Below are positions 15,334 through 24,995 of a stretch of 49,436 nt of DNA, in pieces (position 1 is the stretch's first letter; each line of letters starts with the position of its first letter). Under the pieces are notes generated by a model. The model had not been told where the DNA came from. It made no database searches and saw only the letters and a list, made by a program, of their open reading frames with translations. This DNA comes from Actinomycetota bacterium (GTDB lineage: Bacteria; Actinomycetota; Actinomycetes; Streptosporangiales; Streptosporangiaceae): contig PMSU01000110.1 in the NCBI GenBank assembly GCA_003168255.1, positions 1 to 49,436 of the forward strand. Reading direction: 5' to 3'. A program made the position numbers and the translations under genes.

Positions 15334-16140
15334 ATGGCGCACGCGTTTCTCGACCAGCCTGGCCCGGCCGCGTTCGCGCACCGGGGCGGGGCGGCACACC
15401 AACTGGAGAACTCCTGGCCCGCCTTCGAACATGCGGTGAGCCTCGGCTACAGGTACCTGGAAACTGACGTGCACGCCACCGCGGACGGCGTGCTCGTCGC
15501 TTTCCACGACCAGACCCTGGACCGGGTCACCGATCGCGGCGGGCGGATCGCGCGGATGGCGTACCGGGACGTCGCCGCCGCGCGCATCGGGGGTGCCGAG
15601 CCCATCCCGTTGCTCGAGGATCTGCTGGCCGCATGGCCGGATGTCCGGTTCAACATCGACGTGAAGGACGAGCCGGCGATCCGCCCGCTTGCTGCGGTGC
15701 TAGGCCGGGTTGGCGCGTGGGACAGGGTATGCGTGGGCTCGTTTTCCGCGCGCAGGCTCCGCGCCACCAGGCGGGCGCTGGGCCGTCCGGTGTGCATGGC
15801 CCTGTCACCTGCCGGGGTGGCGGCGGTCCGGCTGGCAGGCAGGGCCGGTGCCGGCCGCGAGCTGGCTCGCCGGCTTGCCAGCGCGGGCGTGCGGTGCGCG
15901 CAGGTCCCGGCCGTGGTCGCCACCCGGGGTTTCATCCGGCGGGCGCACGCGCTGGGCCTGCAGGTCCATGTCTGGACGGTGAACGACCGCACCGAGATGA
16001 CCTGCTTGCTTGACCTGGGCGCGGACGGGATCATGACGGACGAGATCGTCTTGCTCCGGGACGTGCTGGCCGAACGTGGCCAGTGGCATCCGAGGGGCCG
16101 CCGAGCGGCAGCCGCTAGAGCCGCTGACGAACCCGCGTGA
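15334..16140 (+). CDS. glycerophosphodiester phosphodiesterase
   Basis: A 268-residue GDPD-family TIM-barrel enzyme that hydrolyses glycerophosphodiesters to glycerol 3-phosphate and an alcohol. Motifs are AHRGG with the acidic partner in ENSWPAFEHAV, ETDVHATADGVLVAFHD with the catalytic His, and FNIDVKD for the metal. C-terminal QVHVWTVND and GADGIMTDEI complete the barrel. No signal peptide, so cytoplasmic. Length and motif order match the family. It stands alone behind a leaderless-type -10 box and is followed by the rbpA promoter region. Confidence 0.92.
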   Translation: MAHAFLDQPGPAAFAHRGGAAHQLENSWPAFEHAVSLGYRYLETDVHATADGVLVAFHDQTLDRVTDRGGRIARMAYRDVAAARIGGAEPIPLLEDLLAAWPDVRFNIDVKDEPAIRPLAAVLGRVGAWDRVCVGSFSARRLRATRRALGRPVCMALSPAGVAAVRLAGRAGAGRELARRLASAGVRCAQVPAVVATRGFIRRAHALGLQVHVWTVNDRTEMTCLLDLGADGIMTDEIVLLRDVLAERGQWHPRGRRAAAARAADEPA

Positions 16141-16177
16141 TCCGGTTCGCCCGGATGCGATTGGAACCGGGCGGAGA

Positions 16178-16204
16178 GGGAATCTTGTTCGGGTACTCAG
16201 CGTT
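16178..16204 (+). promoter_or_regulatory. sigma-R (SigR/SigH) type promoter of rbpA
   Basis: GGGAAT (16178-16183), an 18-bp spacer and GTT (16202-16204) match the published sigma-R consensus of Streptomyces exactly. It lies about 40 bp upstream of rbpA, a known thiol-stress regulon member in Streptomyces coelicolor. Confidence 0.8.
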
Positions 16205-16243
16205 AACTAACATGACGGGTCAGCGCCTGGGAGGCAGTAAGTT

Positions 16244-16627
16244 ATGGCGGAACGCGCACTTCGCGGCACGCGGCTCGGGGCGACGAGCTACGAGAACGAT
16301 CGCAACACCGACCTGGCTCCTCGCCGGGATGTGGCTTTCGACTGCCCCAAGGGTCATCACTTTACCGTCCCGTTCGCAGCCGAGGCGGAGATTCCGGCCG
16401 TATGGGAGTGCCGGGTCTGCGGAGCAACCGCTCTCACCGCGGCAGTGGATCTTCCGGCCCAGAAGAAGGCCAAGCCGCCGCGCAGCCACTGGGACATGCT
16501 GATGGAGCGCAGGACCATCGCTGATCTGGAAGAGGTGCTCGCCGAGCGCCTGGCGGTGATCAGGGAACGGCGCGGGCTCGCGGACGCGACGCAGGCCGCC
16601 CCTGCGGTGCAGCGCAAGAGCGCTTAG
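16244..16627 (+). CDS. rbpA: RNA polymerase-binding protein RbpA
   Basis: A 127-residue actinobacterial transcription factor that binds RNA polymerase and the principal sigma factor and stabilises open complexes. The N-terminal tail ALRGTRLGATSYENDR, the core barrel with metal-type ligands (CPKGHH, ECRVCG), the basic linker KKAKPPR and the sigma-interaction domain HWDMLMERRT-ELEEVLAERL-like block are all present. GGGAGG lies about 9 nt before ATG 16244. A sigma-R type promoter lies upstream. It overlaps the convergent ppm1 gene by 4 bp. Confidence 0.95.
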   Translation: MAERALRGTRLGATSYENDRNTDLAPRRDVAFDCPKGHHFTVPFAAEAEIPAVWECRVCGATALTAAVDLPAQKKAKPPRSHWDMLMERRTIADLEEVLAERLAVIRERRGLADATQAAPAVQRKSA

Positions 16628-17403
16628 CGGCGCTTGCCCTGACTTCCTGGCGCGGCGCCCCGGCGTCGCAGCCTGGCTGGCCACGCCGCGACTCCCCACT
16701 GGGTGACGCGCCAGAACGCTTCCCTGACGATCGCATTGCTCATCTTGCTCGTGCCGCGGGCCCGCTCCACGAAGGTGATCGGAATCTCGGCCACCTTGAG
16801 GCCAGCCCGGATGGTGCGCAGCGTGAGATCGATCTGGAAGCAATATCCCTGCGAGACCACGTCTTCGAGGGCGATCTTGCGAAGCGCGTCGGCGCGGTAG
16901 GCGCGGAACCCGCCGGTGGCGTCGCGGACCTTGATGCCAAGCATCAGCCGCACGTAGATGTTCCCGGCGCGGGAGATGACCTGACGCGTTACCGGCCAGT
17001 TGACTATCTTGCCGCCGGGTACCCAGCGTGAACCCACTACCAGGTCGGCGTCGTCAAGCGCGTCCACCAGCCTGGGAAGGTCTTCCGCCTGGTGCGAGCC
17101 GTCCGCGTCCATCTCGACGACGGCGTCGTAGCCACGGTCAAGCGCCCACTGGAAGCCCGCGAGGTATGCCGCGCCGAGCCCCGACTTCCCTGGCCGGTGC
17201 AGGACATGAATCTGGGAGTCCGCGCTGGCCAGCTTATCGGCGAGCTCACCGGTTCCATCGGGGCTGTTGTCATCGACGACGAGCAGGTCAGCCTTGGGAA
17301 CCGCGTCCCTGATGCGGACCGCGACGCACTCCAGGTTCTCCCGCTCGTTGTACGTGGGAACGATGACGGCCACCTGGCCAATCGGGGGGTAACTGCCGGT
17401 CAC
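16624..17403 (-). CDS. ppm1: polyprenol monophosphomannose synthase (GT2)
   Basis: A 259-residue family-2 glycosyltransferase that transfers mannose from GDP-mannose to polyprenyl phosphate, supplying the membrane donor for glycoprotein and lipoglycan mannosylation. Motifs: VIVPTYNERENL, DDNSPDGT, EMDADGSHQ (DXD metal site) and DLVVGSRWVPGG, with FRAYRADAL and ITFVERARGTSKMS typical of DPM1-type enzymes. There are no membrane spans, so this is the stand-alone catalytic form; the apolipoprotein N-acyltransferase partner fused in mycobacteria is absent. GTG start at 17403. Confidence 0.9.
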   Translation of the reverse strand: MTGSYPPIGQVAVIVPTYNERENLECVAVRIRDAVPKADLLVVDDNSPDGTGELADKLASADSQIHVLHRPGKSGLGAAYLAGFQWALDRGYDAVVEMDADGSHQAEDLPRLVDALDDADLVVGSRWVPGGKIVNWPVTRQVISRAGNIYVRLMLGIKVRDATGGFRAYRADALRKIALEDVVSQGYCFQIDLTLRTIRAGLKVAEIPITFVERARGTSKMSNAIVREAFWRVTQWGVAAWPARLRRRGAAPGSQGKRR

Positions 17404-17499
17404 GATTCCTGCCCCGTCCTGCTCTCTCGCGCCGCTTCAGCCGACCCGCAAGGGTAACCGATATCCATGGCACCCGACGCCACGATGAGGAAGAGGGCC

Positions 17500-17524
17500 C
17501 GGACTCCCTTCGGACCGGAGTCCG
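17500..17524. other. inverted repeat in the ppm1 leader region
   Basis: CGGACTCC and GGAGTCCG form a perfect 8-bp stem with a 9-nt loop about 100 bp upstream of the ppm1 start. It could fold in a long ppm1 leader transcript or be a terminator remnant; no ligand-binding RNA motif is recognised. Confidence 0.4.
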
Positions 17525-17733
17525 TCCCGTCGGCAACGAGTTCGGCCTCCGTTGTCTACTGGGTGCCCGGGCCCTTCCTGGGTCCAACCCCCCGTCCAGC
17601 CGGGTCCTGATCACAGCCCCTTCCGCGCTGCGCCTGGCACTCAGGCCGGGTAATGCCGATCCCCCGCCGCACGCAGCCCGGACCGGTAGCCACGATCGCT
17701 CCGGCCGGTCAGCCCGGTGCTGGACTGGGTAGA

Positions 17734-17761
17734 AACTTACCGTCGATCGCCGCGATGTCAA
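17734..17761 (-). promoter_or_regulatory. sigma-70 type promoter reading toward ppm1
   Basis: On the minus strand TTGACA (17761-17756) is followed after 16 bp by TAAGTT (17739-17734). The -35 is a perfect match. The distance to ppm1 (about 320 bp) implies a long leader. Confidence 0.45.
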
Positions 17762-17949
17762 CCCCCTCGAGATGATCGACTCCCCTGGTCCCGGGCAGTC
17801 GGCTGGCGATACGATTGACCTGCCCCGGTACGCCCAGCAATCCGCTGAGTCCCGGCAGGCCACACAGTCCGCGCAGGCACTGCCGTGGAGACGATGCCGC
17901 CGCGCAGAACTCCGCTCTTCAATGGCGATCTCCAGCGGAAGGACAGGCG

Positions 17950-20070
<2,121 letters not shown>

Positions 20071-20256
20071 GAGCGGCGCGGTCATGATCACGGAGAGTTT
20101 GAGCGTGCTCCCACAGCGCTAAGGACACGCCGTGGAGTAAACCGTCGTTTCCTGGTCCCGGACGATCGTGCGGTGCCCGCGGACCCGGTCGGCCGGATCA
20201 CTCCCGTCACATCAGCACCATCGACCCCGTGAGCCACGTGATCCGGGGCGCCGCTG

Positions 20257-20310
20257 AAGATCGATGTGGCATGGCCTACCACCGGTGGTGGGCTCTGCCA
20301 CATCGATCTT
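20257..20310. repeat. palindromic dispersed element, copy C
   Basis: Outer arms AAGATCGATGTGGCA (20257-20271) and TGCCACATCGATCTT (20296-20310) are perfectly complementary over 15 bp. Inside, ACCACC/GGTGGT pair again around the centre, giving 27-bp arms with three mismatches. The core GGCATGGCCTACCACC recurs, inverted, within the palindrome at 44670-44713. Too symmetrical and too far from a stop codon to be a simple terminator. Confidence 0.8.
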
Positions 20311-20356
20311 GGAAGCGATGCGGAAGGAGGCGCCTGCGGGTCGCCTTCGCCGGTGC

Positions 20357-20638
20357 CTATGCCGGCTGTTCGGGGACTCCAGGCGGTGGCGTGCCAGAAC
20401 CGCCGCGCACGGTCACGCGCCGGCCGGGGGCCAGGGCGACGGTGCGGATGCCGTCGTTGGCGAGTTCCTGGTGCGCGACGTTGGCCAGGATGTTCACCGC
20501 GGCCTTGGAGCCGCCGTAGAGGGCTCCGCCGGGACCGGCTTGCACCCCCACGACACTCGAGAGATAAATGATGCGGCCGCCGCCGCTGCGGATCATCAGC
20601 GGCGCGAAGTGCTTCTGCTGGTGATCGATTGCTGGCAC
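20357..20638 (-). pseudogene. remnant of a short-chain dehydrogenase/reductase gene
   Basis: The frame encodes only the middle of an SDR: HFAPLMIRSGGGRIIYLSS with the catalytic Ser, then YGGSKAAVNILA with the YxxxK pair, and GIRTVALAPG. The nucleotide-binding N-terminus (TGxxxGIG) is missing, and the sequence after LAPG (about 20423) becomes unlike an SDR. So only about 70 of roughly 250 residues survive. It is not related closely to the intact SDR at 26414-27328. Confidence 0.7.
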
Positions 20639-20823
20639 GGAGAAACATTACCGAAAGCGTGCCTATCACGTAATGGGTCTCATACCAGCAATCTGTGATC
20701 CAGCACGCCAGGCGATCAGGGGACGAGGCCGATCCGCGGAGACGCGCGGGCCATCACCGGGCACATCCCCGCGATCGTGGAATGTGCCCGGTGCGCGGCC
20801 CGCCCAGTCCCTGTACGAGCCGG

Positions 20824-21243
20824 TCAGGGGACGACGACTGTGCCTGACGCGGTGACCGCGATGACCGGCTCGGCGAGCACCACGGCGGCGGACGGCCCAC
20901 GGCCAGGGTCGGCCCGGCAGGCCACCCGCGCCTCGAACTTCAGATCGCGGCTTCGCCGTCCTACCCGCGTCACCGTCGCGGTCACCTCAAGCACGTCACC
21001 GGCCAGCACAGGTCCCCGGAACTGGACGTCGGAGTACGAGGCGAAGAGCCCTTCGTCGCCGTCGGACTGGATGCAGATCTCGGTGGCGACATCGCCGAAC
21101 AGGCCGAGGACGTAGGCACCGTCCACCAGGTTGCCGCCGTAATGAGCGTGGCTGTAGGGCACGTACCGCCGGTGCGTGACGGTCAGGCCTAGCCGCCGGT
21201 CGGCGACGGGCGGCGGGCCGTCGGCCGACTGTGCCGCGCTCAT
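20824..21243 (-). CDS. kal: 3-aminobutyryl-CoA ammonia-lyase
   Basis: A 139-residue single hotdog-fold protein. The block YSHAHYGGNLVDGAYVLGLFGDVATEICI, followed by DGDEGLFASYSDVQF and AGDVLEVTATVTRVG, matches the Kal family of lysine fermentation, which eliminates ammonia from 3-aminobutyryl-CoA to give crotonyl-CoA. Last gene of the kdd-kamD-kamE-kal operon; its start overlaps the kamE stop by 4 bp. Family assignment rests on sequence pattern plus context; a beta-alanyl-CoA lyase activity is the main alternative. Confidence 0.85.
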   Translation of the reverse strand: MSAAQSADGPPPVADRRLGLTVTHRRYVPYSHAHYGGNLVDGAYVLGLFGDVATEICIQSDGDEGLFASYSDVQFRGPVLAGDVLEVTATVTRVGRRSRDLKFEARVACRADPGRGPSAAVVLAEPVIAVTASGTVVVP

Positions 21244-22130
21244 CCGCCAGCTCCGTTGCCCGTGCCCGTGGGCAACGGCGCGAGGGCGTGCACCAGATAG
21301 CTGGCGACCTCCCCGGGTGTAGTGCCGCGGCCGAAGACCTTGTCCACGCCGAGGTCGCCTGCCATCCCCGGGTCGAACCGCGGCCCGCCGACCACCAGCA
21401 CCGGCCGCGCGTCGCCCGCCGAACTCGCCGCGACTGCCGTGCCCGCCGCGACTGCCGAACTCGCCGCGAGTGCCGTGCCCGCCAGTCCCGCCAGTCCCGC
21501 CAGTCCCGCCGGGCCCGCTCGATCCGTCCCGCTGGTATACGCGGCGCGGAAGGCCGCCGACAGCTCCCTGGCGTTCGACAGGTGCGCGTCCTTCTGCGTC
21601 ACCACCTGGCTGACCAGCACCGCATCGGCGTGCTCCGCGCGCGCCCGGGATACCAGTTCCGGCACGAGCACCTGTGCACCGAGGTTCACCACCCGCATCT
21701 CCCGGTAGTACTCCAGCCCCTTCTCCCCCGAGTGCCCCTTCACGTTAAGGATGGCGTCGATCCCGACCGTGTGCGCGTCGGTGCCGATGCACGCCCCCAG
21801 GACCACGAGCTTGCGGCCGAGTGCGGAACGGATCCGCAGGTTGACCTCGGCGGCCGGCAGCAGGTCGAATTCCCGCTCGGCCACCGTGACCTGGGACAGG
21901 TCGACCAGGTGACTCGACCGGCCGTAGACGATGAAGTAGGTGAAGTCCGGGCCCATGCCCTTCGCGTGCACCACCATCGCGGGGTCCAGGCCCATCTTGG
22001 CGGCAAGCTGTAGGGCCGCGCCCTCCGCCCGGGCCCGCTGGGTAGCGTCACCGAACGGAACGGGCAGCGTGAACGAGAGCTGAACCCGGCCATCGCCGGT
22101 CGTGTCGCCGTAGGGGCGGATCACCGTCAT
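21240..22130 (-). CDS. kamE: lysine 5,6-aminomutase beta subunit (B12- and PLP-binding)
   Basis: A 296-residue subunit that binds adenosylcobalamin and PLP; with KamD it moves the terminal amino group of beta-lysine to give 3,5-diaminohexanoate. The B12 motif DxHxxG is Asp118-x-His120-x-x-Gly123 in GTDAHTVGIDAIL. Lys131 in NVKGHSG is the probable PLP lysine. VVTQKDAHLSN and VVGGPRFD belong to the Rossmann half. It is about 35 residues longer than the clostridial protein because residues about 205-239 form a Gly/Ala/Ser/Leu-only insert encoded by DNA tandem repeats. Start and stop both overlap neighbours by 4 bp. Confidence 0.92.
   Translation of the reverse strand: MTVIRPYGDTTGDGRVQLSFTLPVPFGDATQRARAEGAALQLAAKMGLDPAMVVHAKGMGPDFTYFIVYGRSSHLVDLSQVTVAEREFDLLPAAEVNLRIRSALGRKLVVLGACIGTDAHTVGIDAILNVKGHSGEKGLEYYREMRVVNLGAQVLVPELVSRARAEHADAVLVSQVVTQKDAHLSNARELSAAFRAAYTSGTDRAGPAGLAGLAGLAGTALAASSAVAAGTAVAASSAGDARPVLVVGGPRFDPGMAGDLGVDKVFGRGTTPGEVASYLVHALAPLPTGTGNGAGG
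21427..21507. repeat. 18-bp and 9-bp tandem repeats inside kamE
   Basis: Three 18-bp units (21427-21444, 21445-21462, 21463-21480; GCCGCGACTGCCGTGCCC type) are directly followed by three identical 9-bp units GCCAGTCCC (21481-21507). On the minus strand they encode Ala/Ser- and Gly-Leu-Ala repeats. The frame is kept because both units are multiples of three. Confidence 0.92.
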
Positions 22131-23710
22131 CGGCTGGCATCCTTCCCGGCCGCAATGCCATCGCGTTCCAGGATCTCGATCGCGGGATTGACGTAGCCGT
22201 CCGCCCGCTTGATGACGCCGTCCAGGCCGCGGCCGCCGTCAGCAGGCCGCTTGGTGATCCCGAACGTCCCGTCCGCGATAGCCGTCAGCAGGCCGTCCAC
22301 GCTGATCTTGCCGAGCAGCGCGACCGCCTCGCCGAGCACCTCAACAGCGCGGCGCTCGATGAAACCGCCCGGCTCGGGCCGGAAGCTCTCGCCCAGCCGG
22401 CCCGCCGCCTGCCGCACGTAGCGCACGTTCTCCAGCGCCAGGTCGCGGTCGGACAGGAACGGGGTGTGGATGCCCTCGGTCATCATGCCGATCAGCAGGA
22501 TCGACTGGTCCGTCATGATCCCGCACAGGTTGAAGAACGCGTCGAGCAGGTAGCCGGCGAAAACGTTGCCGGTCATGTGTTTGGTCGGCGGCATGTACTT
22601 CAGCGGGGCATCCGGGAACAGCTCGCGGACGAGCTGGGCGTGCGCGAGCTCCAGCATGAAGGAATCGGGCACCGCCGGGTTGATCTCGAACGCGTGGCCG
22701 AGGCCGAGCTGGCTGTCGGCCAGCCCCGCTTCTTTCCCGAAGTACTCGTTGAGCAGCTGGCTGACCACCACCGTGTGCGCGGCGTCCACCGCGTCGGCGG
22801 TCGTCAGGTAGTTATCCTCACCGGTGTTGATGACGATCCCGGCACGGGCGTGCACCTGCCGGGAGAACCGCTGGTCGATGAACGTCCGGACCGGGTTGAT
22901 GTCGCGGAAGATGATGCCGTACATGCAGTCGTTCAGCATCATGTCCAGCCGCTCAAGCCCGGCCAGCGTGGCGATCTCGGGCATGCACAGGCCCGAGGCA
23001 TAGTTGGTCAGCCGGACGTAGCGGCCGAGCTCGCGTGACACGTCGTCCAGCGCGGCCCGCATCAGCCGGAAGTTCTCCCTGGTCGCGTACGTGCCCGCGT
23101 AGCCTTCCCGGGTCGCACCCTCGGGCACGTAATCGAGCAGCGACTGGCCGGTGGACCGGATCACCGCGATGATGTCCGCGCCCTCCCGCGCCGCAGCCTG
23201 TGCCTGCGGGATGTCCTCGTAGATGTCGCCGGTCGCCACGATCAGGTAGATCCACGGCTTGGGCGGGTCGCCGATGTCAGCCAGCATGCGGTCGCGTTCA
23301 GCCCGCCGCGCGTCGATCGCGGCGATGCCGCTGCCGACCGCGAGGTCCGCGGCCCGGGCGGCGGCCGTGGCGGCCTCCCCCTCAGGTACCCGGAAGGCGA
23401 CCTTCCCGGCCGCGGCGTCCTGGGCCAGGGCGGCGAGATCCGGGTAGCCGCCGGCCGCCATCGCGTCCCAGACGGGCAGCGCGACGCCGTACTCCAGGCC
23501 GGCGCTGCCGCGGACGGCATCGGTGAGCAGGTTCACCCACGGCATGCCCTCGCTGTCCGCGCCATCCAGGCCGGCCAGCCGCAGCACCGCGCGTTCCACC
23601 GAGACGGTGGTGTGCGTCCGGGCCAGTTCGACGATCGGCCCGCCAACCTCGGTGGCCAGCCGCCGCGCCTCGCCGACCACCGCGGGGTCGAGTCCTAGCC
23701 GCTGGGTCAC
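22127..23710 (-). CDS. kamD: lysine 5,6-aminomutase alpha subunit
   Basis: A 527-residue catalytic TIM-barrel subunit partnering KamE. Conserved stretches include PWIYLIVATGDIYEDIPQAQAAAREGADIIAVIRSTGQSLLDYVPEG (read in two parts), GTYATRENFRLMR, LTNYASGLCMPEIA, NDCMYGIIFRDINP, GIVINTGEDNYLTTADA and PPTKHMTGN. Length and order match the clostridial enzyme throughout. It overlaps kdd upstream and kamE downstream by 4 bp each, implying balanced subunit synthesis. The reactivating chaperones KamB/KamC found in some fermenters are not in the window. Confidence 0.94.
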   Translation of the reverse strand: MTQRLGLDPAVVGEARRLATEVGGPIVELARTHTTVSVERAVLRLAGLDGADSEGMPWVNLLTDAVRGSAGLEYGVALPVWDAMAAGGYPDLAALAQDAAAGKVAFRVPEGEAATAAARAADLAVGSGIAAIDARRAERDRMLADIGDPPKPWIYLIVATGDIYEDIPQAQAAAREGADIIAVIRSTGQSLLDYVPEGATREGYAGTYATRENFRLMRAALDDVSRELGRYVRLTNYASGLCMPEIATLAGLERLDMMLNDCMYGIIFRDINPVRTFIDQRFSRQVHARAGIVINTGEDNYLTTADAVDAAHTVVVSQLLNEYFGKEAGLADSQLGLGHAFEINPAVPDSFMLELAHAQLVRELFPDAPLKYMPPTKHMTGNVFAGYLLDAFFNLCGIMTDQSILLIGMMTEGIHTPFLSDRDLALENVRYVRQAAGRLGESFRPEPGGFIERRAVEVLGEAVALLGKISVDGLLTAIADGTFGITKRPADGGRGLDGVIKRADGYVNPAIEILERDGIAAGKDASR

Positions 23711-24840
23711 GACGCGCCTCCCTCTGCTTCGCCGCTGATCCTGCTCTCGAACAGCGCCCTGACGCCCTGGTTGCCGCGCAGTAGGCCCAGGGCCAGCTCC
23801 GCATGACCGGGAACGTACCCGTTGCCGATGAGCATCGTGACGTCCGCGGCCACTCCCTCGGCGCCCAGCGCGGCCGCGCTGAACGACGTCGCCATCGAGA
23901 AGAAGATCACCGTACCGCCCTGGCTGGTGGCGAGCACCGCGCCGCCTTCGCAGCCGGGCACGTCCACGCAGACCACGGTGACGTCGGCCGGGCCGCCAGC
24001 CTGCTGGACGGCCGTGGCCAGCGCGACCGGGTCCCGCGCGTCCGCGACCGTCACCTGGTCGGCCAGCCCGGCGCCCCGCAGGGCCGCCGCCTCACGCTCG
24101 TCCCTGACCACACCGATGATCTTCCCCGCGCCCGCGCGCCGGGCCGCCACCACAGACAGCGAGCCGCTCTTGCCGGCCGCGCCGATCACCGCGACGACCG
24201 GCGACAGCCTGGCGCTCACCACCCGGTGGGTCAGCGCCGGGGCCCCGCACACGTCCATCACGGCCAGGGCCAGCGGGCCGGGCAGATCCTCAGGCAGCAC
24301 GGTCGCGATCGACCGGCCGAACAAGATGGCGTGCCCCTCGCACGGCACCTGCTCGGACCGGGCATCCCAGCTCGCCAGCCCGTCGGTGATTACGAGCGGG
24401 GTCAGCGAGAGCGACACCAGCGTGGCGATCCGCTGCCCGGCGTGCAGCCCGAGTGGTGATTGCGGCCCGACCTCATCGACCTTCCCGGTCAGCATGCCGC
24501 CCGATCCGGTCACCGGGTTCTGCATCTTGCCGCGTTCGGCGATGATGTCGAGTACAGCCGAACGGATGGCATCGGGATCGCCGCCGTGGGCTTCGTGCAG
24601 CTGGCGGTAGGAGGCCGCGTCCAGGTTCAGCCGCTCGAGCCGGATGCGTACCTCATCGGGCCAGATCGCGGCGCGTGCATCCAGCCGCCAGGCTGCCTGT
24701 GGCAGCACGCCGGATGGCTCGCGTACCCGGTGCAGCCCCAGCGGGGATCCCGGGCCGGGCTGGTCGGCTGTTTCCTGTCCTCCCCCGCCGGGCGCGGCGG
24801 CAAGAGCACGGTCGATGGACGACGCGGTCACGCTCCTCAT
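23707..24840 (-). CDS. kdd: L-erythro-3,5-diaminohexanoate dehydrogenase
   Basis: A 377-residue NAD(P)-dependent oxidative deaminase, converting 3,5-diaminohexanoate to 5-amino-3-oxohexanoate. The nucleotide-binding region is VVAVIGAAGKSGSLS. The N-terminal GLHRVREPSGVLPQAAWRLD and the metal/substrate region GMLTGKVDEVGP with VPCEGHAILFGRS fit Kdd. First gene of the operon; ATG 24840 is used, with GTG 24831 possible. It faces kamA across a 155-bp divergent spacer with a palindrome. Confidence 0.9.
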   Translation of the reverse strand: MRSVTASSIDRALAAAPGGGGQETADQPGPGSPLGLHRVREPSGVLPQAAWRLDARAAIWPDEVRIRLERLNLDAASYRQLHEAHGGDPDAIRSAVLDIIAERGKMQNPVTGSGGMLTGKVDEVGPQSPLGLHAGQRIATLVSLSLTPLVITDGLASWDARSEQVPCEGHAILFGRSIATVLPEDLPGPLALAVMDVCGAPALTHRVVSARLSPVVAVIGAAGKSGSLSVVAARRAGAGKIIGVVRDEREAAALRGAGLADQVTVADARDPVALATAVQQAGGPADVTVVCVDVPGCEGGAVLATSQGGTVIFFSMATSFSAAALGAEGVAADVTMLIGNGYVPGHAELALGLLRGNQGVRALFESRISGEAEGGAS

Positions 24841-24894
24841 CCTTCCCGTCGCCGCGCCCGTTGCTTACCGGGTACGGTCGACATCGGTCGAGTT

Positions 24895-24909
24895 CAGGAA
24901 GATTTCCTG
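24895..24909. promoter_or_regulatory. palindrome in the divergent kdd/kamA promoter region
   Basis: CAGGAA-GAT-TTCCTG is a perfect 6-bp inverted repeat with a 3-bp centre, flanked by GTT and TTC. It lies in the only AT-rich stretch of the spacer. A TATACT box (24918-24923) follows on the plus strand. It is a good candidate operator for a regulator of both lysine transcripts; no regulator gene is adjacent. Confidence 0.5.
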
Positions 24910-24983
24910 TTCAAAACTATACTTACCGTAGCTTCTTTCGCGGTACCTGGCTCTGACAGGTTATCGTTGAAACGGACATGCTC

Positions 24984-24990
24984 GAGGAGG
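24984..24990 (+). promoter_or_regulatory. kamA: ribosome binding site of kamA
   Basis: GAGGAGG lies 5 nt before GTG 24996, deciding this start over the upstream ATG at 24978, which has no such site. Confidence 0.75.
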
Positions 24991-24995
24991 CTGCC

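Larger units (their letters stand above)
17404..17949. other. 546-bp spacer between divergent ppm1 and acs
   Basis: No convincing gene is seen; frames open on both strands lack family motifs. It holds a 25-bp hairpin (17500-17524) and a minus-strand promoter (17734-17761) that would give ppm1 a roughly 320-nt leader. Near the acs start, GGAAGGACAGGCG acts as a ribosome binding region. Confidence 0.5.
20071..20823. other. 753-bp degenerate region between acs and kal
   Basis: No intact gene. It carries a 54-bp palindrome (20257-20310), a minus-strand SDR remnant (about 20357-20638) and open frames without recognisable domains. This looks like a site of past insertion and decay at the 3' edge of the lysine operon. 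Confidence 0.5.

Noticed and set aside
17500..17524. Hairpin in the ppm1 leader as a riboswitch
   Set aside because: A single 8-bp stem without a recognisable conserved aptamer core; kept only as an inverted repeat.
17815..17949. 45-residue N-terminal extension of acetyl-CoA synthetase
   Set aside because: The residues are Pro/Arg-rich and unlike the family; ATG 17950 has a ribosome binding site and the family N-terminus follows it.
24841..24995. Cobalamin riboswitch upstream of the B12-dependent aminomutase operon
   Set aside because: The spacer is too short (155 bp shared by two promoters) and I see no B12-box-like conserved segment.
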